Shown here: positions 18,255 through 27,004 of the stretch, piece by piece
How the letters are laid out: each line of letters opens with the position of its first letter
Position numbering within the stretch: position 1 is the stretch's first letter
DNA from: Microvirga calopogonii
GTDB lineage: Bacteria; Pseudomonadota; Alphaproteobacteria; Rhizobiales; Beijerinckiaceae
Length of the DNA: 64,000 nucleotides
Assembly (NCBI RefSeq): GCF_003347665.1
Contig: NZ_QDGA01000002.1
Span: forward strand, 310,001-374,000
Direction: 5' to 3'
Notes under the pieces: generated by a model
Databases searched by the model: none
The model's input: only the letters and a program-made list of their open reading frames with translations
Told to the model about the DNA's origin: nothing
Program-made: the position numbers and the translations under genes

Positions 18255-19697
18255 ATGGCGTCTGTCCGGACTCTGTTGCTTGGATGTGCGGCGATCATCA
18301 CCGGCGGAGCGCAGGCCGCCGATCTGCCCGCCAAGAGCGCAGCGCCTGTCGATTACGTCCGTATCTGCTCCACCCACGGAAACGGCTTCTTCGCCATCCC
18401 GGGCACGGAAACCTGCCTGCGGGTCAGTGGCCGGGTTCGCGCCGAAAATCTCTATCTCGAACCGTTCGATCGCGCGCAGGACACGATCGGTTTCCGTGGA
18501 CGCGGTCGCATCAACCTCGATGCGCGTACCCTTACCGCTTACGGGATGCTGCGCACCTATATCCGTATGGAGATGACCCGGAACACCGGCGCGTATGGTT
18601 TCAGCTCCACGAGCCCTGAGATCTCTCAGGCCTTCGTTCAGTTCGGCGGCCTGACCGCCGGTCGCGCGGTGTCCTTCTTCACGAGCCCGGACCTCCCTGC
18701 CCCGAACTTTGGCGATCTGAAGTTCGATGATCCTTCCAACGCCGAAGTGAACCTGTTCGCCTATACCTTCTCGTTCGGCAACGGCCTCTCCGCCACCCTG
18801 TCTTTCGAGGATGGCACAGAGCGTCAGATCAACAATGACCTCAACTTTCCGCTATTTGGATCCGGCAGTGCATTTCCGGCTTTCGGTCCGATTGCCTCCA
18901 CCTATGGCGGTGAGCGCATGCCGGATGTCGTGGCCAACATCCGCTACAAAGGCACCTGGGGCGAGGTGCAGTTGTCCGGCGCCCTGCACCAGATCCGTGA
19001 TGTCGCAGCCGGCCTCACAACGGTCAACGGTGTGACGGTCCCAGTGCTCAACCCAGTCACCGGTCTTCCCAATCCGACCTACGCAGATACGGAATACGGT
19101 TTTGCCGTTGCCGCCCTTGGCTATGCCAATGTGCCCGCGCTCGGGGTCGGCGATGCCGTATGGATGATGGCCACCTATACGGACGGCGCGATCGGATATC
19201 TCAATGCCGGCCAGTCGGAGCCGATCAGCAACGGGTTCGTCAGCGCCGGTCCACTCTCGATGCCCTTCACGGATGCGTTCGTCGATCCGTTTACGGGCGA
19301 GTTCAGGACCAACAAGGCCTATGCCATCGCTGGCGGCCTCAATCACAACTGGAGTCCGACCTGGCAGACGAACGTCTTCGGATCCTGGATGCGCTTCGAT
19401 GCGCCGGGCGTTGCCCAGTACACGGTGCCTGCGACGGCAGCGACGATCGCGGCCGGGACTGCGGGGACGACCACGGGTCTCGTCGACTTCGATGAGATTC
19501 GCGTTGGCGCCAACGTGATCTGGACGCCGGTGAAGGATTTCCTCATCGGTGTCGAGGCGCTCTACATCCGGGTCGATCCGCGTGAACGTGTCGCCGTTCC
19601 GCTCACGACGGCATCCGGCGATCCGACCGGCACCTTTCGGCCGGCAGGATCCGAAGACACATGGGAAGGCCGTTTGCGCGTCCAACGTGACTTCTGA
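18255..19697 (+). CDS. Alpha-proteobacterial porin (Omp2/porin family)
   Basis: A 480-residue outer membrane porin. ATG 18255 follows TTGGAG and gives a standard signal peptide, MASVRTLLLGCAAIITGGAQA, cleaved before ADLPAKSAAP. The mature start VRICSTHGNGFFAIPGTETC, with its two cysteines, followed by LRVSGRVRAE is the hallmark of the rhizobial porin family. The C-terminus ends in an aromatic residue (RVQRDF), as needed for BamA assembly. It is separated from the AspT gene by 147 bases and may have its own promoter. It would let small hydrophilic substrates into the periplasm. Confidence 0.93.
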   Translation: MASVRTLLLGCAAIITGGAQAADLPAKSAAPVDYVRICSTHGNGFFAIPGTETCLRVSGRVRAENLYLEPFDRAQDTIGFRGRGRINLDARTLTAYGMLRTYIRMEMTRNTGAYGFSSTSPEISQAFVQFGGLTAGRAVSFFTSPDLPAPNFGDLKFDDPSNAEVNLFAYTFSFGNGLSATLSFEDGTERQINNDLNFPLFGSGSAFPAFGPIASTYGGERMPDVVANIRYKGTWGEVQLSGALHQIRDVAAGLTTVNGVTVPVLNPVTGLPNPTYADTEYGFAVAALGYANVPALGVGDAVWMMATYTDGAIGYLNAGQSEPISNGFVSAGPLSMPFTDAFVDPFTGEFRTNKAYAIAGGLNHNWSPTWQTNVFGSWMRFDAPGVAQYTVPATAATIAAGTAGTTTGLVDFDEIRVGANVIWTPVKDFLIGVEALYIRVDPRERVAVPLTTASGDPTGTFRPAGSEDTWEGRLRVQRDF

Positions 19698-19725
19698 ATG
19701 GCGGGGGAGCCGCCGCATGGTGCGC

Positions 19726-22527
19726 TTAACGACGACCTCCTCTGAAGCCGCCGCCACGCCCACCTCCACCCCCGCCGAAGCCGCCGCGCGACCCCATGCT
19801 TCGTGACGGCCCGAAGGATCCCGAGCGGGAGAACTGGGCCGGTGGCCGAGTGAACTGCCGGCTCGCCATCTGTCGCTGATTGCCGAGATGACGCGCTTGG
19901 GCGTCGCGCGCGATGTTCGACGGAAGCGGCTGTCGGGGAGCCGGTCGCTGCGCGGCAGGCCGCTGCGGCTGAGCGGGACGTTGTCGTGTCGCCTGCCGCT
20001 GCTGCGACGACGGCCGCTGCTGGGCTGCCGGGCGATCCTGCGCTGCACTACGCCGCTGAACCGCCTCGCGTTGCTGTGAAGCCTGACGCTGTTGCATTGC
20101 CGGACGCTGCTGAGACGTCTGGCGCTGCTGCGACCGCTCACGAACGGTATCGCTGTCGGCAATGTCCCTCCGGACCTGCTCACCGCCGCTCAGTCGCTGG
20201 CCGAGCGCAGCGCCCGCCGCACCGGCAGCACCGGCCCCGGCAAGGTTTCGGAGCGCCTCGCCGCCGCCCCGCTCCTGGAACCGCTCCCTTGCCTCCGGAG
20301 AGAGGCCCTCACGGCCTTCGCCCCGCCGGAGAAGATCACCGGCCTCCGGCCGCCCCACGTCCTGCCAGCCCCGGTCGAAACGCTGCCAGCCTTCACCGGT
20401 GTTGCGGTAGACGTTGCCGTCCCGACCCGCGTAGATGTCTCCGCGCCGGCCCTCGCGGATGAAGCCCTGTCCGTTCGACGTGTTCCACCGAAGCGCCGAG
20501 CCGCCGCCGGCGGTGTCCCGCGCCGTCACCCGCGCCCATTCGGATCCTCGCTTGACTCCAGCGGAAGCCCACGCGCCGTAGACGTTGCGCCCGCCCGCGA
20601 GATAGCCGCCTGCATCCCTGCGTGGATTGTAGGCCCCGACGAACCCGGCCGATCCCCGTGGCCCCCAGGCTGCACCCGCTCTGCCGTATGTGCCGGTTGC
20701 CGGGTTCCACGTCCGCGCCCCGGCGATGCCGCGATAGGGCCCGTACGCATAGCCGTAACGGCCATACATGCCGCGGACTGGGTTGTAGTAGGCTCCTATT
20801 CCCCACGTGACCGGTCGTGGGTAGTAGATCGGGTATGCATAGCCCGGCCAATTGTACCAGTATGGAGGGTAAGACCAGCCGGTGCCGTAGACATAGGTGC
20901 CCCAGGCCAGGAAGCCGGACAGATACCCCATGGTGTAGCCGTACCAGACCGCATCCGGCTCCGTGTCGTACACGCGAACGTAGGTGGCGTCGTAAACCGG
21001 CGACGACGGTGGGATCGCGTAGATGGCGCCAGGCACCTCGCGAGCGAGCTGCCATGGGCCGTTCGGGCTGTCGGAGACGAACCAGACGCCGTCCTGGAGC
21101 AGGAAGTACTGCCCGCCAACTTTGATCACGGTGTCCGTCGTGTTCGTCGCGTAGGAAAGATCGGTTGTCTCGATGGGTGCGAATTGAGCATCGCCCGCAT
21201 AGGCGACCGTCGGCGTGATCGAGCCCACCTCGACCCGTGCGGTGGTGGGGATGCTGGCCTTGAGCCGCGCCTCGGCGGCCTCCGACGTTCCGGGCACGGT
21301 TGCACGCACGGCATAATACGGCGCGTCCTCGGGAATATTCTTGAAACCATCGGGCAGATTGGGCGTCGCGAAGGTCCACGGCCCCGACTCGAGTGACGGA
21401 GCGCGGAACCATCGCCCGGACAGAAGCACGTACCATTGCTTGCCGGCCTTGTCGAAGAAGACATCCGACTCTGTGTTGGAGGCCCATTGCAATGACGTCT
21501 TCGGCACATCCTCGAGCTTGGGCTCGCCCTGAAACAGGATCATCTCGGCAGGACTGTCCGTGGACAGGACCTTGGGTGCCTTGCCGTCCTGATACGGCTC
21601 CGGCGGAACGGCTCCGCGCGCATCGGCCCAATTGCCGTCATCGGGCAGTTCCGTCAGCAGCGTGGGCAGTTCCATCGCAGGCGTCCATGGGCCAGTGATG
21701 GCGGCTGCCGTCAGCCAATGGGTGTCGTCGCGCAGGTAGAGGGTACCGCCGTCATCGATCCGAAAGAGATCCCAGTTGGTGTTGACCGCGAACGAGAGAC
21801 CCGTCTTGCCTTTTACGGGCGCATAAGCGGGCTCGCCGTCGGTCTGCAACAGGATCGTCGGGGTATGCGAGACAAAGATTCGTGGTGGATCAGCCTTGAG
21901 TCCCCCTACGTCCGTCATGCGCTTCTGTTCAGCGAGACTCGCCGTCACCCGCGCCTCCGGGACCGTGATCGGTCCCGTGGGCAGGAGCTTGCCGGTCTCC
22001 ACCGCGAGCGCTTTCAGATCCTCTCGATCGAGCCCTGAGAAATTGAGCTGGGTAACGGTGATGCCGCTGATCACGATCTCGCCCGCGTCCTCATCGTAGG
22101 ACGTTGCGCCCTTGAGCCCGATCACGCCGAAGACCGGGTTGGCGCTGGGCGCTTTCACGTATTCGGCCGCGACCAGTGCCTCAATGGTCTTGAAGTCGGC
22201 CCACTCGGTGAATTGCGGCTGGAAGAGAACCATCCGGCCCTCCCCGACTTCATAGGAGCGCGGCCAACCCTCGGTGTTCTTTTGCTCCTCCAGGTAGCGC
22301 CCGCTGATGAAACCACTCTGCCCCTTCACCTCGACGGCGCACCAGCTACCGGATTCCTCACACTCGCCGATATCGACCTCCGTGCCGGCCGGCAGGGTCC
22401 GGATGGAGGAAAAGCTGGTTCCGGGACCTGAGCGGAAATTGACGCTGGTGGTGGTCACGCCTGGAGCGGCGAGCACCGTTGTGCTGGCAAGGATCGGGAC
22501 GAGCGCGAACGCGATCACCTGGCGCAT
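19726..22527 (-). CDS. Large exported SH3b protein with Gln/Arg-rich C-terminal tail
   Basis: A 933-residue exported protein. A signal peptide (MRQVIAFALVPILASTTVLA) leads to a bacterial SH3 domain (residues about 22-85, VNFRSGPGTSFSSIRTLPAGTEVDI). The middle region has at least two related strand modules, WYVLLSGRWFRAPSLESGPW and YFLLQDGVWFVSDSPNGPW, then a Tyr/Gly/Pro/Trp-rich stretch (PPYWYNWPGYAYPIYYPRP). The last 180 residues are a low-complexity Gln/Arg/Ala tail (many QQR and RPA units) ending in Gly/Arg repeats. A GGAG site precedes ATG 22527. Such proteins are usually annotated only as SH3 or carbohydrate-binding-like. The basic tail could bind peptidoglycan, LPS or nucleic acid; this is inference. 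Operator F faces the gene. Confidence 0.85.
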   Translation of the reverse strand: MRQVIAFALVPILASTTVLAAPGVTTTSVNFRSGPGTSFSSIRTLPAGTEVDIGECEESGSWCAVEVKGQSGFISGRYLEEQKNTEGWPRSYEVGEGRMVLFQPQFTEWADFKTIEALVAAEYVKAPSANPVFGVIGLKGATSYDEDAGEIVISGITVTQLNFSGLDREDLKALAVETGKLLPTGPITVPEARVTASLAEQKRMTDVGGLKADPPRIFVSHTPTILLQTDGEPAYAPVKGKTGLSFAVNTNWDLFRIDDGGTLYLRDDTHWLTAAAITGPWTPAMELPTLLTELPDDGNWADARGAVPPEPYQDGKAPKVLSTDSPAEMILFQGEPKLEDVPKTSLQWASNTESDVFFDKAGKQWYVLLSGRWFRAPSLESGPWTFATPNLPDGFKNIPEDAPYYAVRATVPGTSEAAEARLKASIPTTARVEVGSITPTVAYAGDAQFAPIETTDLSYATNTTDTVIKVGGQYFLLQDGVWFVSDSPNGPWQLAREVPGAIYAIPPSSPVYDATYVRVYDTEPDAVWYGYTMGYLSGFLAWGTYVYGTGWSYPPYWYNWPGYAYPIYYPRPVTWGIGAYYNPVRGMYGRYGYAYGPYRGIAGARTWNPATGTYGRAGAAWGPRGSAGFVGAYNPRRDAGGYLAGGRNVYGAWASAGVKRGSEWARVTARDTAGGGSALRWNTSNGQGFIREGRRGDIYAGRDGNVYRNTGEGWQRFDRGWQDVGRPEAGDLLRRGEGREGLSPEARERFQERGGGEALRNLAGAGAAGAAGAALGQRLSGGEQVRRDIADSDTVRERSQQRQTSQQRPAMQQRQASQQREAVQRRSAAQDRPAAQQRPSSQQRQATRQRPAQPQRPAAQRPAPRQPLPSNIARDAQARHLGNQRQMASRQFTRPPAQFSRSGSFGPSRSMGSRGGFGGGGGGRGGGFRGGRR

Positions 22528-22663
22528 CGGATATCACTCCTGAACGTCCCGGCGTCGGGAAATTCCAGAAACCGGGTGTCACTACGGTTCGGCCGCTGCG
22601 ACGGCCGGCCGATAGAGGCCGAACATCAGCAGTAAAATAAATTATGATTCTGATTAGGAAGCC

Positions 22664-22702
22664 GCTTGACCGTTCGGGACAGGCACTTGGCAGTTGGGGC
22701 CA
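22664..22702 (-). promoter_or_regulatory. Tandem 21-bp-period operator F, facing the SH3/QR-rich gene
   Basis: On the minus strand the proximal unit at 22664-22681 is TGTCCCGAACGGTCAAGC and the distal unit at 22685-22702 is TGGCCCCAACTGCCAAGT. The offset is 21 bases and the orientation is as in the other copies. It lies about 137 bases before ATG 22527; an AT-rich stretch (22629-22655) between them probably contains the core promoter. Confidence 0.7.
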
Positions 22703-22979
22703 GCGGATCGGACAATAACCTTGGCGCTCGCGCGCTAACGCTGCGGGCGGCTTCGTCGGAAACATCGCGGAACAGGGGCTCGGCCCGGGCCGCATCCACG
22801 TCGAAATGAGGGCCGGCCTGCGAGGGAACGCACACCGCCCTTTGAGGCTCGGCGGCTGCACGCCCTCGCGACAGATGTGCTCCGGCTGGTTGGATTTGGA
22901 GCAGCCGGCCGGGAACTCCCGGCGCTTCTGGAACATCCCGTTCGTGGAGGACAGCTGCCTACCAGCTTAGAGCCCAAAG

Positions 22980-22996
22980 GTGTCATTTTGAGACAC
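22980..22996 (+). promoter_or_regulatory. Single dyad related to the tandem operators, upstream of the methanethiol oxidase gene
   Basis: GTGTC-N7-GACAC is a perfect inverted repeat whose core, read on the minus strand, is TGTCTCAAAATGACA, matching the distal unit of operators A and C. No clear second unit lies 21 bases away on either side. It is 126 bases before the start at 23123. It may be a weaker or single-site member of the same set. Confidence 0.45.
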
Positions 22997-23122
22997 TCGC
23001 AACCGGTGGATCAGTTGCCGCGGTCGGAGGCGACACGAGCCGGAGGATGCGATATGATGCCGAGGTCTGCACAAGGATAAAGACACTGACCGTCGACCCA
23101 GGGGGCGATCAGGGAGGGTGTC

Positions 23123-24517
23123 GTGACGCGTTGGCAGCCCGATCAGAGTTTCTATCCATCTCCGCGCCTGGCCGAGAAGGCGCCGCCCGAGACACTGGCC
23201 TATGTGGCCATGTTCGATCCGGACCGGCAACAACCCGATGGCATCGCGGTCGTCGATCTCGACCCGGCCTCGCCGTCCTATGCTCAGATCGTCGGATCTG
23301 TGGCCATGCCCAACACCGGCGACGAACTGCACCATTTCGGCTGGAATGCCTGTTCGTCCTGCCTTTGTCCCAACATGCCTCACCCGCATGTGGAGCGGCG
23401 CTACCTGGTGGTGCCGGGACTGCGCTCGTCGCGCATTCACATCCTCGACACCAAGCCCGACCCACGCCACCCCACCATCGTGAAGGTCATCGAGCCCGAG
23501 GTGATTGCCGAACGGACCGGCTACACCCGGCCGCACACGGTCCATTGCGGACCGGACGGCATTTACGTCACAGCCCTTGGCAACGCCGAGGGCAAGGCGC
23601 CCGGCGGTATCTTCATCATGGACCACGAGAGCTTCGAACCGCTCGGGCGCTGGGAGGTCGACCGCGGGCCGCAACAGCTTGCCTATGACGGCTGGTGGCA
23701 TCTGGGATACGACACGCTGGTGACCAGTGAATGGGGAACCCCCGACACCTTCGAGAACGGTTTGGTTCCGGAGATCCTGCTCGGTTCACGCTATGGCCGG
23801 CGCCTGCACTTCTGGGATCTTTTGAAGCGCAAGCACCTGCAGGAAATTGATTTCGGCGAGGAGCATCAGCTCGTGTTCGAGCTCCGCCCGGCGCACAACC
23901 CGACGAAGGCCTACGGGTTCGTCAACTGCGTGATCAGCCTGAAGGATCTCTCCTCCTCGATCTGGACTTGGTACCGCGAGGGCGATCGGTGGGCGGTCAA
24001 AAAGATCATCACCATCCCGGCCGAGCCCGCCAGCCCGGACGACTTGCCGGACATGCTGAAGGGCTTCGGGGCGGTGCCGCCGCTCGTCACCGATATCGAC
24101 CTCTCCATGGATGATCGGTTTCTCTATGTGTCCTGTTGGGGGACGGGCGATCTCCAGCAATATGACGTCTCTGACCCGTTGAACCCCAAGCTCACCGGCA
24201 CAGTGCGGATCGGCGGGATCGTGTCGCGTGCCTCGCATCCCAAGGCCAGGAACGGACATCTGACCGGTGGACCACAGATGGTCGAGGTCAGCCGGGACGG
24301 ACGGCGGGTGTATTTCACCAACTCGCTCTACGGTCCCATCGACCAGCAGTTCTACCACCGCGGCTTTGAGGGCTGGATGGTGAAGCTGAACGCGGACCCA
24401 GAGGGCGGCATCTCATTCGACGAAGACTTCTTCATCGAATGGCCCAAGGGGCATCGGCCGCATCAAGTCCGCCTCGAAGGCGGCGATTGTTCCTCCGACT
24501 CCTATTGCTACCCGTAA
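23123..24517 (+). CDS. Selenium-binding protein SBP56-type methanethiol oxidase
   Basis: A 464-residue protein of the SELENBP1/MtoX family, normal in length. The diagnostic motif HHFGWNACSSC is at residues 70-80 (Cys77, Cys80). Other conserved parts include RPHTVHCGPDG, DIDLSMDDRFLYVSCWGTG and the end SYCYP. Characterised members oxidise methanethiol to formaldehyde, H2S and H2O2, and bacterial ones are copper-dependent. No signal peptide is visible here, unlike some exported bacterial MtoX. A GTG start follows GGGAGGG. A small membrane protein follows after 31 bases and may supply metal. Confidence 0.9.
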   Translation: MTRWQPDQSFYPSPRLAEKAPPETLAYVAMFDPDRQQPDGIAVVDLDPASPSYAQIVGSVAMPNTGDELHHFGWNACSSCLCPNMPHPHVERRYLVVPGLRSSRIHILDTKPDPRHPTIVKVIEPEVIAERTGYTRPHTVHCGPDGIYVTALGNAEGKAPGGIFIMDHESFEPLGRWEVDRGPQQLAYDGWWHLGYDTLVTSEWGTPDTFENGLVPEILLGSRYGRRLHFWDLLKRKHLQEIDFGEEHQLVFELRPAHNPTKAYGFVNCVISLKDLSSSIWTWYREGDRWAVKKIITIPAEPASPDDLPDMLKGFGAVPPLVTDIDLSMDDRFLYVSCWGTGDLQQYDVSDPLNPKLTGTVRIGGIVSRASHPKARNGHLTGGPQMVEVSRDGRRVYFTNSLYGPIDQQFYHRGFEGWMVKLNADPEGGISFDEDFFIEWPKGHRPHQVRLEGGDCSSDSYCYP

Positions 24518-24548
24518 GGAGCGCCGCTCTGCTGGCAAGGGATTTGGA

Positions 24549-25187
24549 ATGAACACGATCTCGTCCACGCTATGGCCCTGGCTGGCTCTCGCGGGGCTCG
24601 GTGCGTTCCACGGCTTGAATCCAGCCATGGGCTGGCTGTTTGCCGTCGCACTGGGCCTCCATCGGCAGAGTCGGGGACTTGTGGTTCTGGCCCTTGCCCC
24701 TATCGCCTTCGGCCATGCTGTCGCGGTGGGCGCCGTTCTGCTGGCGGTGATCGTCTTCGGCACGGTCGTGGATGCGACGCTTGTCAGCCGTGGCGCCGGA
24801 ATCATCCTCATCGTCTGGGCGGCCACCCATATTCTCGCCGGCCATGGCACCCCTCTCCGGATCGGGATGCAGACCGGATTGGCCGGTCTCGCCGTGTGGT
24901 CTTTCATGATGGCCAGTGCTCACGGGGCTGGCTTTATGCTGATCCCTGCACTCTTGTCGCTGTGCGTCTCGCCGGGCGCCGGCGGCGAACTCACCGCCTC
25001 GACCTCGATTCCCATGTCGTTTGCGGCGCTCACTGTTCACACGGGGGCGATGCTGATGGTGATCGGAGCCGTCAGTCTGGTCGTCTATGACCAGGGGCTC
25101 GCCTTTCTGAGGCGAGGCTGGATCAACCTGGATATTCTCTGGAGCCTTGCCTTGGCGGGAGGCGGCATCTTTCTCCTGGCCGCGTGA
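24549..25187 (+). CDS. Polytopic membrane protein, possible metal permease partner of SBP56
   Basis: A 212-residue protein with about six hydrophobic segments. Its start, LAGLGAFHGLNPAMGWLF, resembles the LHGxxPxH-type first-helix motif of NicO/UreH/HupE metal permeases. Further histidines sit in or next to membrane segments (GHAVAVG, ATHILAGHG, SAHGAGF). I do not recognise a named family with certainty. Its position 31 bases after a copper-dependent oxidase gene suggests copper or other metal handling for that enzyme, which is inference from context. Confidence 0.7.
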   Translation: MNTISSTLWPWLALAGLGAFHGLNPAMGWLFAVALGLHRQSRGLVVLALAPIAFGHAVAVGAVLLAVIVFGTVVDATLVSRGAGIILIVWAATHILAGHGTPLRIGMQTGLAGLAVWSFMMASAHGAGFMLIPALLSLCVSPGAGGELTASTSIPMSFAALTVHTGAMLMVIGAVSLVVYDQGLAFLRRGWINLDILWSLALAGGGIFLLAA

Positions 25188-25290
25188 CGTCGGATCGCCG
25201 GAATGTCTCATAAGTTGAACCTAATGCTTGCGCAGACATTCTCGGCCTTCAGGTCGGGATATCATGGGTGAGTGGATCAAGGACATCCGC

Positions 25291-26472
25291 TCAGCGCATG
25301 TTCCCCGTGTGCCCGAGTGAATAGCGCCCGGGCTGCGGCCAGACGGTGAGACCATGCGGGCTCCTGCCGACCGGAACAGTTTCCATCTCGCCGGTAGCGG
25401 TGTCGATCACGTAGACCACCCCATCGTAGCGACCGGACAGCCAGAGCCGCTTGCCGTCCGCGCTGACATTGCCCATGTCCGGGCTGCCCCCGCCCGGGAT
25501 GTGCCAGGTGGCCTCCACCTTGCGGGTCGCGAAATCGATCACCGAAACGCTGCCCGGGCCGTGGGGCGCCCCATTCGTCCTGTGAGAACCGCGGTTCGCC
25601 ACGTAGAGCTTCGTGCCATCCCGGCTCGGATAGAGACCGTGCGTGCCGGGACCTGTGGGGATAAACCCGGTCTCGGTCAGGGATTCGCCGTCCACCACGA
25701 ACACACCGTCGGCCCGCATGTCGGCGACATAGAAGACCTTGCCGTCTGGTGAGATCCGGATGTCCTGGGGCATGCCGCCCTTCGAGAGCCGCAGGGTGCC
25801 GATCACCGCCCCCTCGATGAGATCGACTTTGACGAGACTGCCGCCGAACTCGCAGGTGAAGATCGCATAGCGCCCATCGATGGAGAAATCGGCATGATTG
25901 AGACCCCGGCATTGCGGTGTCTGGATGGACCGCCGCAGGGCCATCGTCTCGGGATCGCGCAACTCGAGCTGCCGGCGCGCCTCGGCCACCACGATGGCGG
26001 CGGAGCCGTCCGGCATGAAGTACATGTTGTAGGCGTCGGGTACCGGAATCGGGCGGCCTGGCTGGCCGCTGATCGGATCGATCGGCAGGAGACTGCCCTG
26101 GCCGTGCCTGCGATCCGCGCTGCTGGTCACCCACAGGGTCCTCAGGTCCCAGGACGGTACCACGTGCTGCGGGCTTTGCCCTGCCTTGAGGCGGTCCACG
26201 ACCGTGAGGGTTTCGGGATCGATCACGTCGACAGTGCCGGACTTCACGTTGGGCACGTAGACCCTGGGCAGAGCGGATCCGACCGCCGGACCCAGCCGGC
26301 CGGCAGAAGCCTCGCCGTAGAGATTGGACGGATCGATCACAGGCGGCATCCCGGGCAGGACATCGATAGCGGCAGGCCCCGTCACGTTCTGGGCCGATAC
26401 TCCTGGCGAAGCAACGAGCAGGAGCGTCAGCAGGCACAGGGCCACACAATCTGATCGGTTGCGATGCAACAT
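25291..26472 (-). CDS. Secreted YVTN-type beta-propeller protein
   Basis: A 393-residue protein with a signal peptide (MLHRNRSDCVALCLLTLLLVASPGVSA, cleaved near AQN). The repeated blades have YVTN-like signatures: RVYVPNVKSGTVDVIDPET, GKVFYVADMRADGVFVVDGE, TKLYVANRGSH and KRLWLSGRYDGVVYVIDTATG. The frame extends upstream, but ATG 26472 has a GGAG site and yields the signal peptide. It converges on the SBP56/membrane pair. The function of single-chain YVTN propellers is usually unknown; some act with quinoprotein or copper enzymes in the periplasm. Confidence 0.85.
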   Translation of the reverse strand: MLHRNRSDCVALCLLTLLLVASPGVSAQNVTGPAAIDVLPGMPPVIDPSNLYGEASAGRLGPAVGSALPRVYVPNVKSGTVDVIDPETLTVVDRLKAGQSPQHVVPSWDLRTLWVTSSADRRHGQGSLLPIDPISGQPGRPIPVPDAYNMYFMPDGSAAIVVAEARRQLELRDPETMALRRSIQTPQCRGLNHADFSIDGRYAIFTCEFGGSLVKVDLIEGAVIGTLRLSKGGMPQDIRISPDGKVFYVADMRADGVFVVDGESLTETGFIPTGPGTHGLYPSRDGTKLYVANRGSHRTNGAPHGPGSVSVIDFATRKVEATWHIPGGGSPDMGNVSADGKRLWLSGRYDGVVYVIDTATGEMETVPVGRSPHGLTVWPQPGRYSLGHTGNMR

Positions 26473-26635
26473 GATAGGCTCCGATGAGAGTCGGAACGGC
26501 TGCCGATGGCAGAAGCACTCTATCATGGTTAAGGTTAGGGGGTGGATCCGGTCGATGCTTCCCGCGCCGGTTTTTTGGAGCATTGCACCTAAGAGTAGAT
26601 TTGTACTTTTGGGATCCCGTCCGATGCTCAGTCTC

Positions 26636-26932
26636 TCAAGCGGCGCATCGTTCATTGCCGAAAACTCGGGTGCATTTCGTACTGACGCGGCGCTTTGTGG
26701 TTTCCTCCAGCCGTGCTGCGATATTCACCGTAGAACCCAGGACAGTGAATTCCTGACGCGTCTCGTCGCCCACGACGCCGCAGAAGCAAGGTCCAGTATG
26801 AATGTCGATGGCAACCTTGAGACGAGCCCCTAGTGCCCGTTTCGAGTTCCACTCCTCCATGCTGTCCAGCAGGTCGCTCGCACAGGCCAATGCGCGCACA
26901 TCAAAACGAAAAAGGCCCGACGCATGCATCAC
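26636..26932 (-). pseudogene. Remnant of a class III adenylate/guanylate cyclase
   Basis: A 98-codon frame whose centre, [18 protein letters not shown] followed by FTVLGSTVNIAARLEE, is an unmistakable piece of a class III cyclase catalytic domain. It closely resembles the matching segment of the intact cyclase gene at 44566-45969. The metal-binding N-terminal part of the domain and any sensor region are absent, and the end after ETTKRRVS is out of family. It lies 73 bases from a tRNA-Leu gene. Best read as a decayed or truncated duplicate; a functional small protein is unlikely. Confidence 0.7.
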
Positions 26933-27004
26933 CCATGTATCGCCATGAGCGCCATCGCAACGGACCTAACTGATTGTTCTATAAACTCTAACCCTAAAAA
27001 GGGA

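Noticed and set aside
25204-25239. TGTCTCATAAGTTGA as a further copy of the tandem operator
   Set aside because: No second unit 21 bases away, and it lies between convergent gene ends where an operator would serve no start codon.
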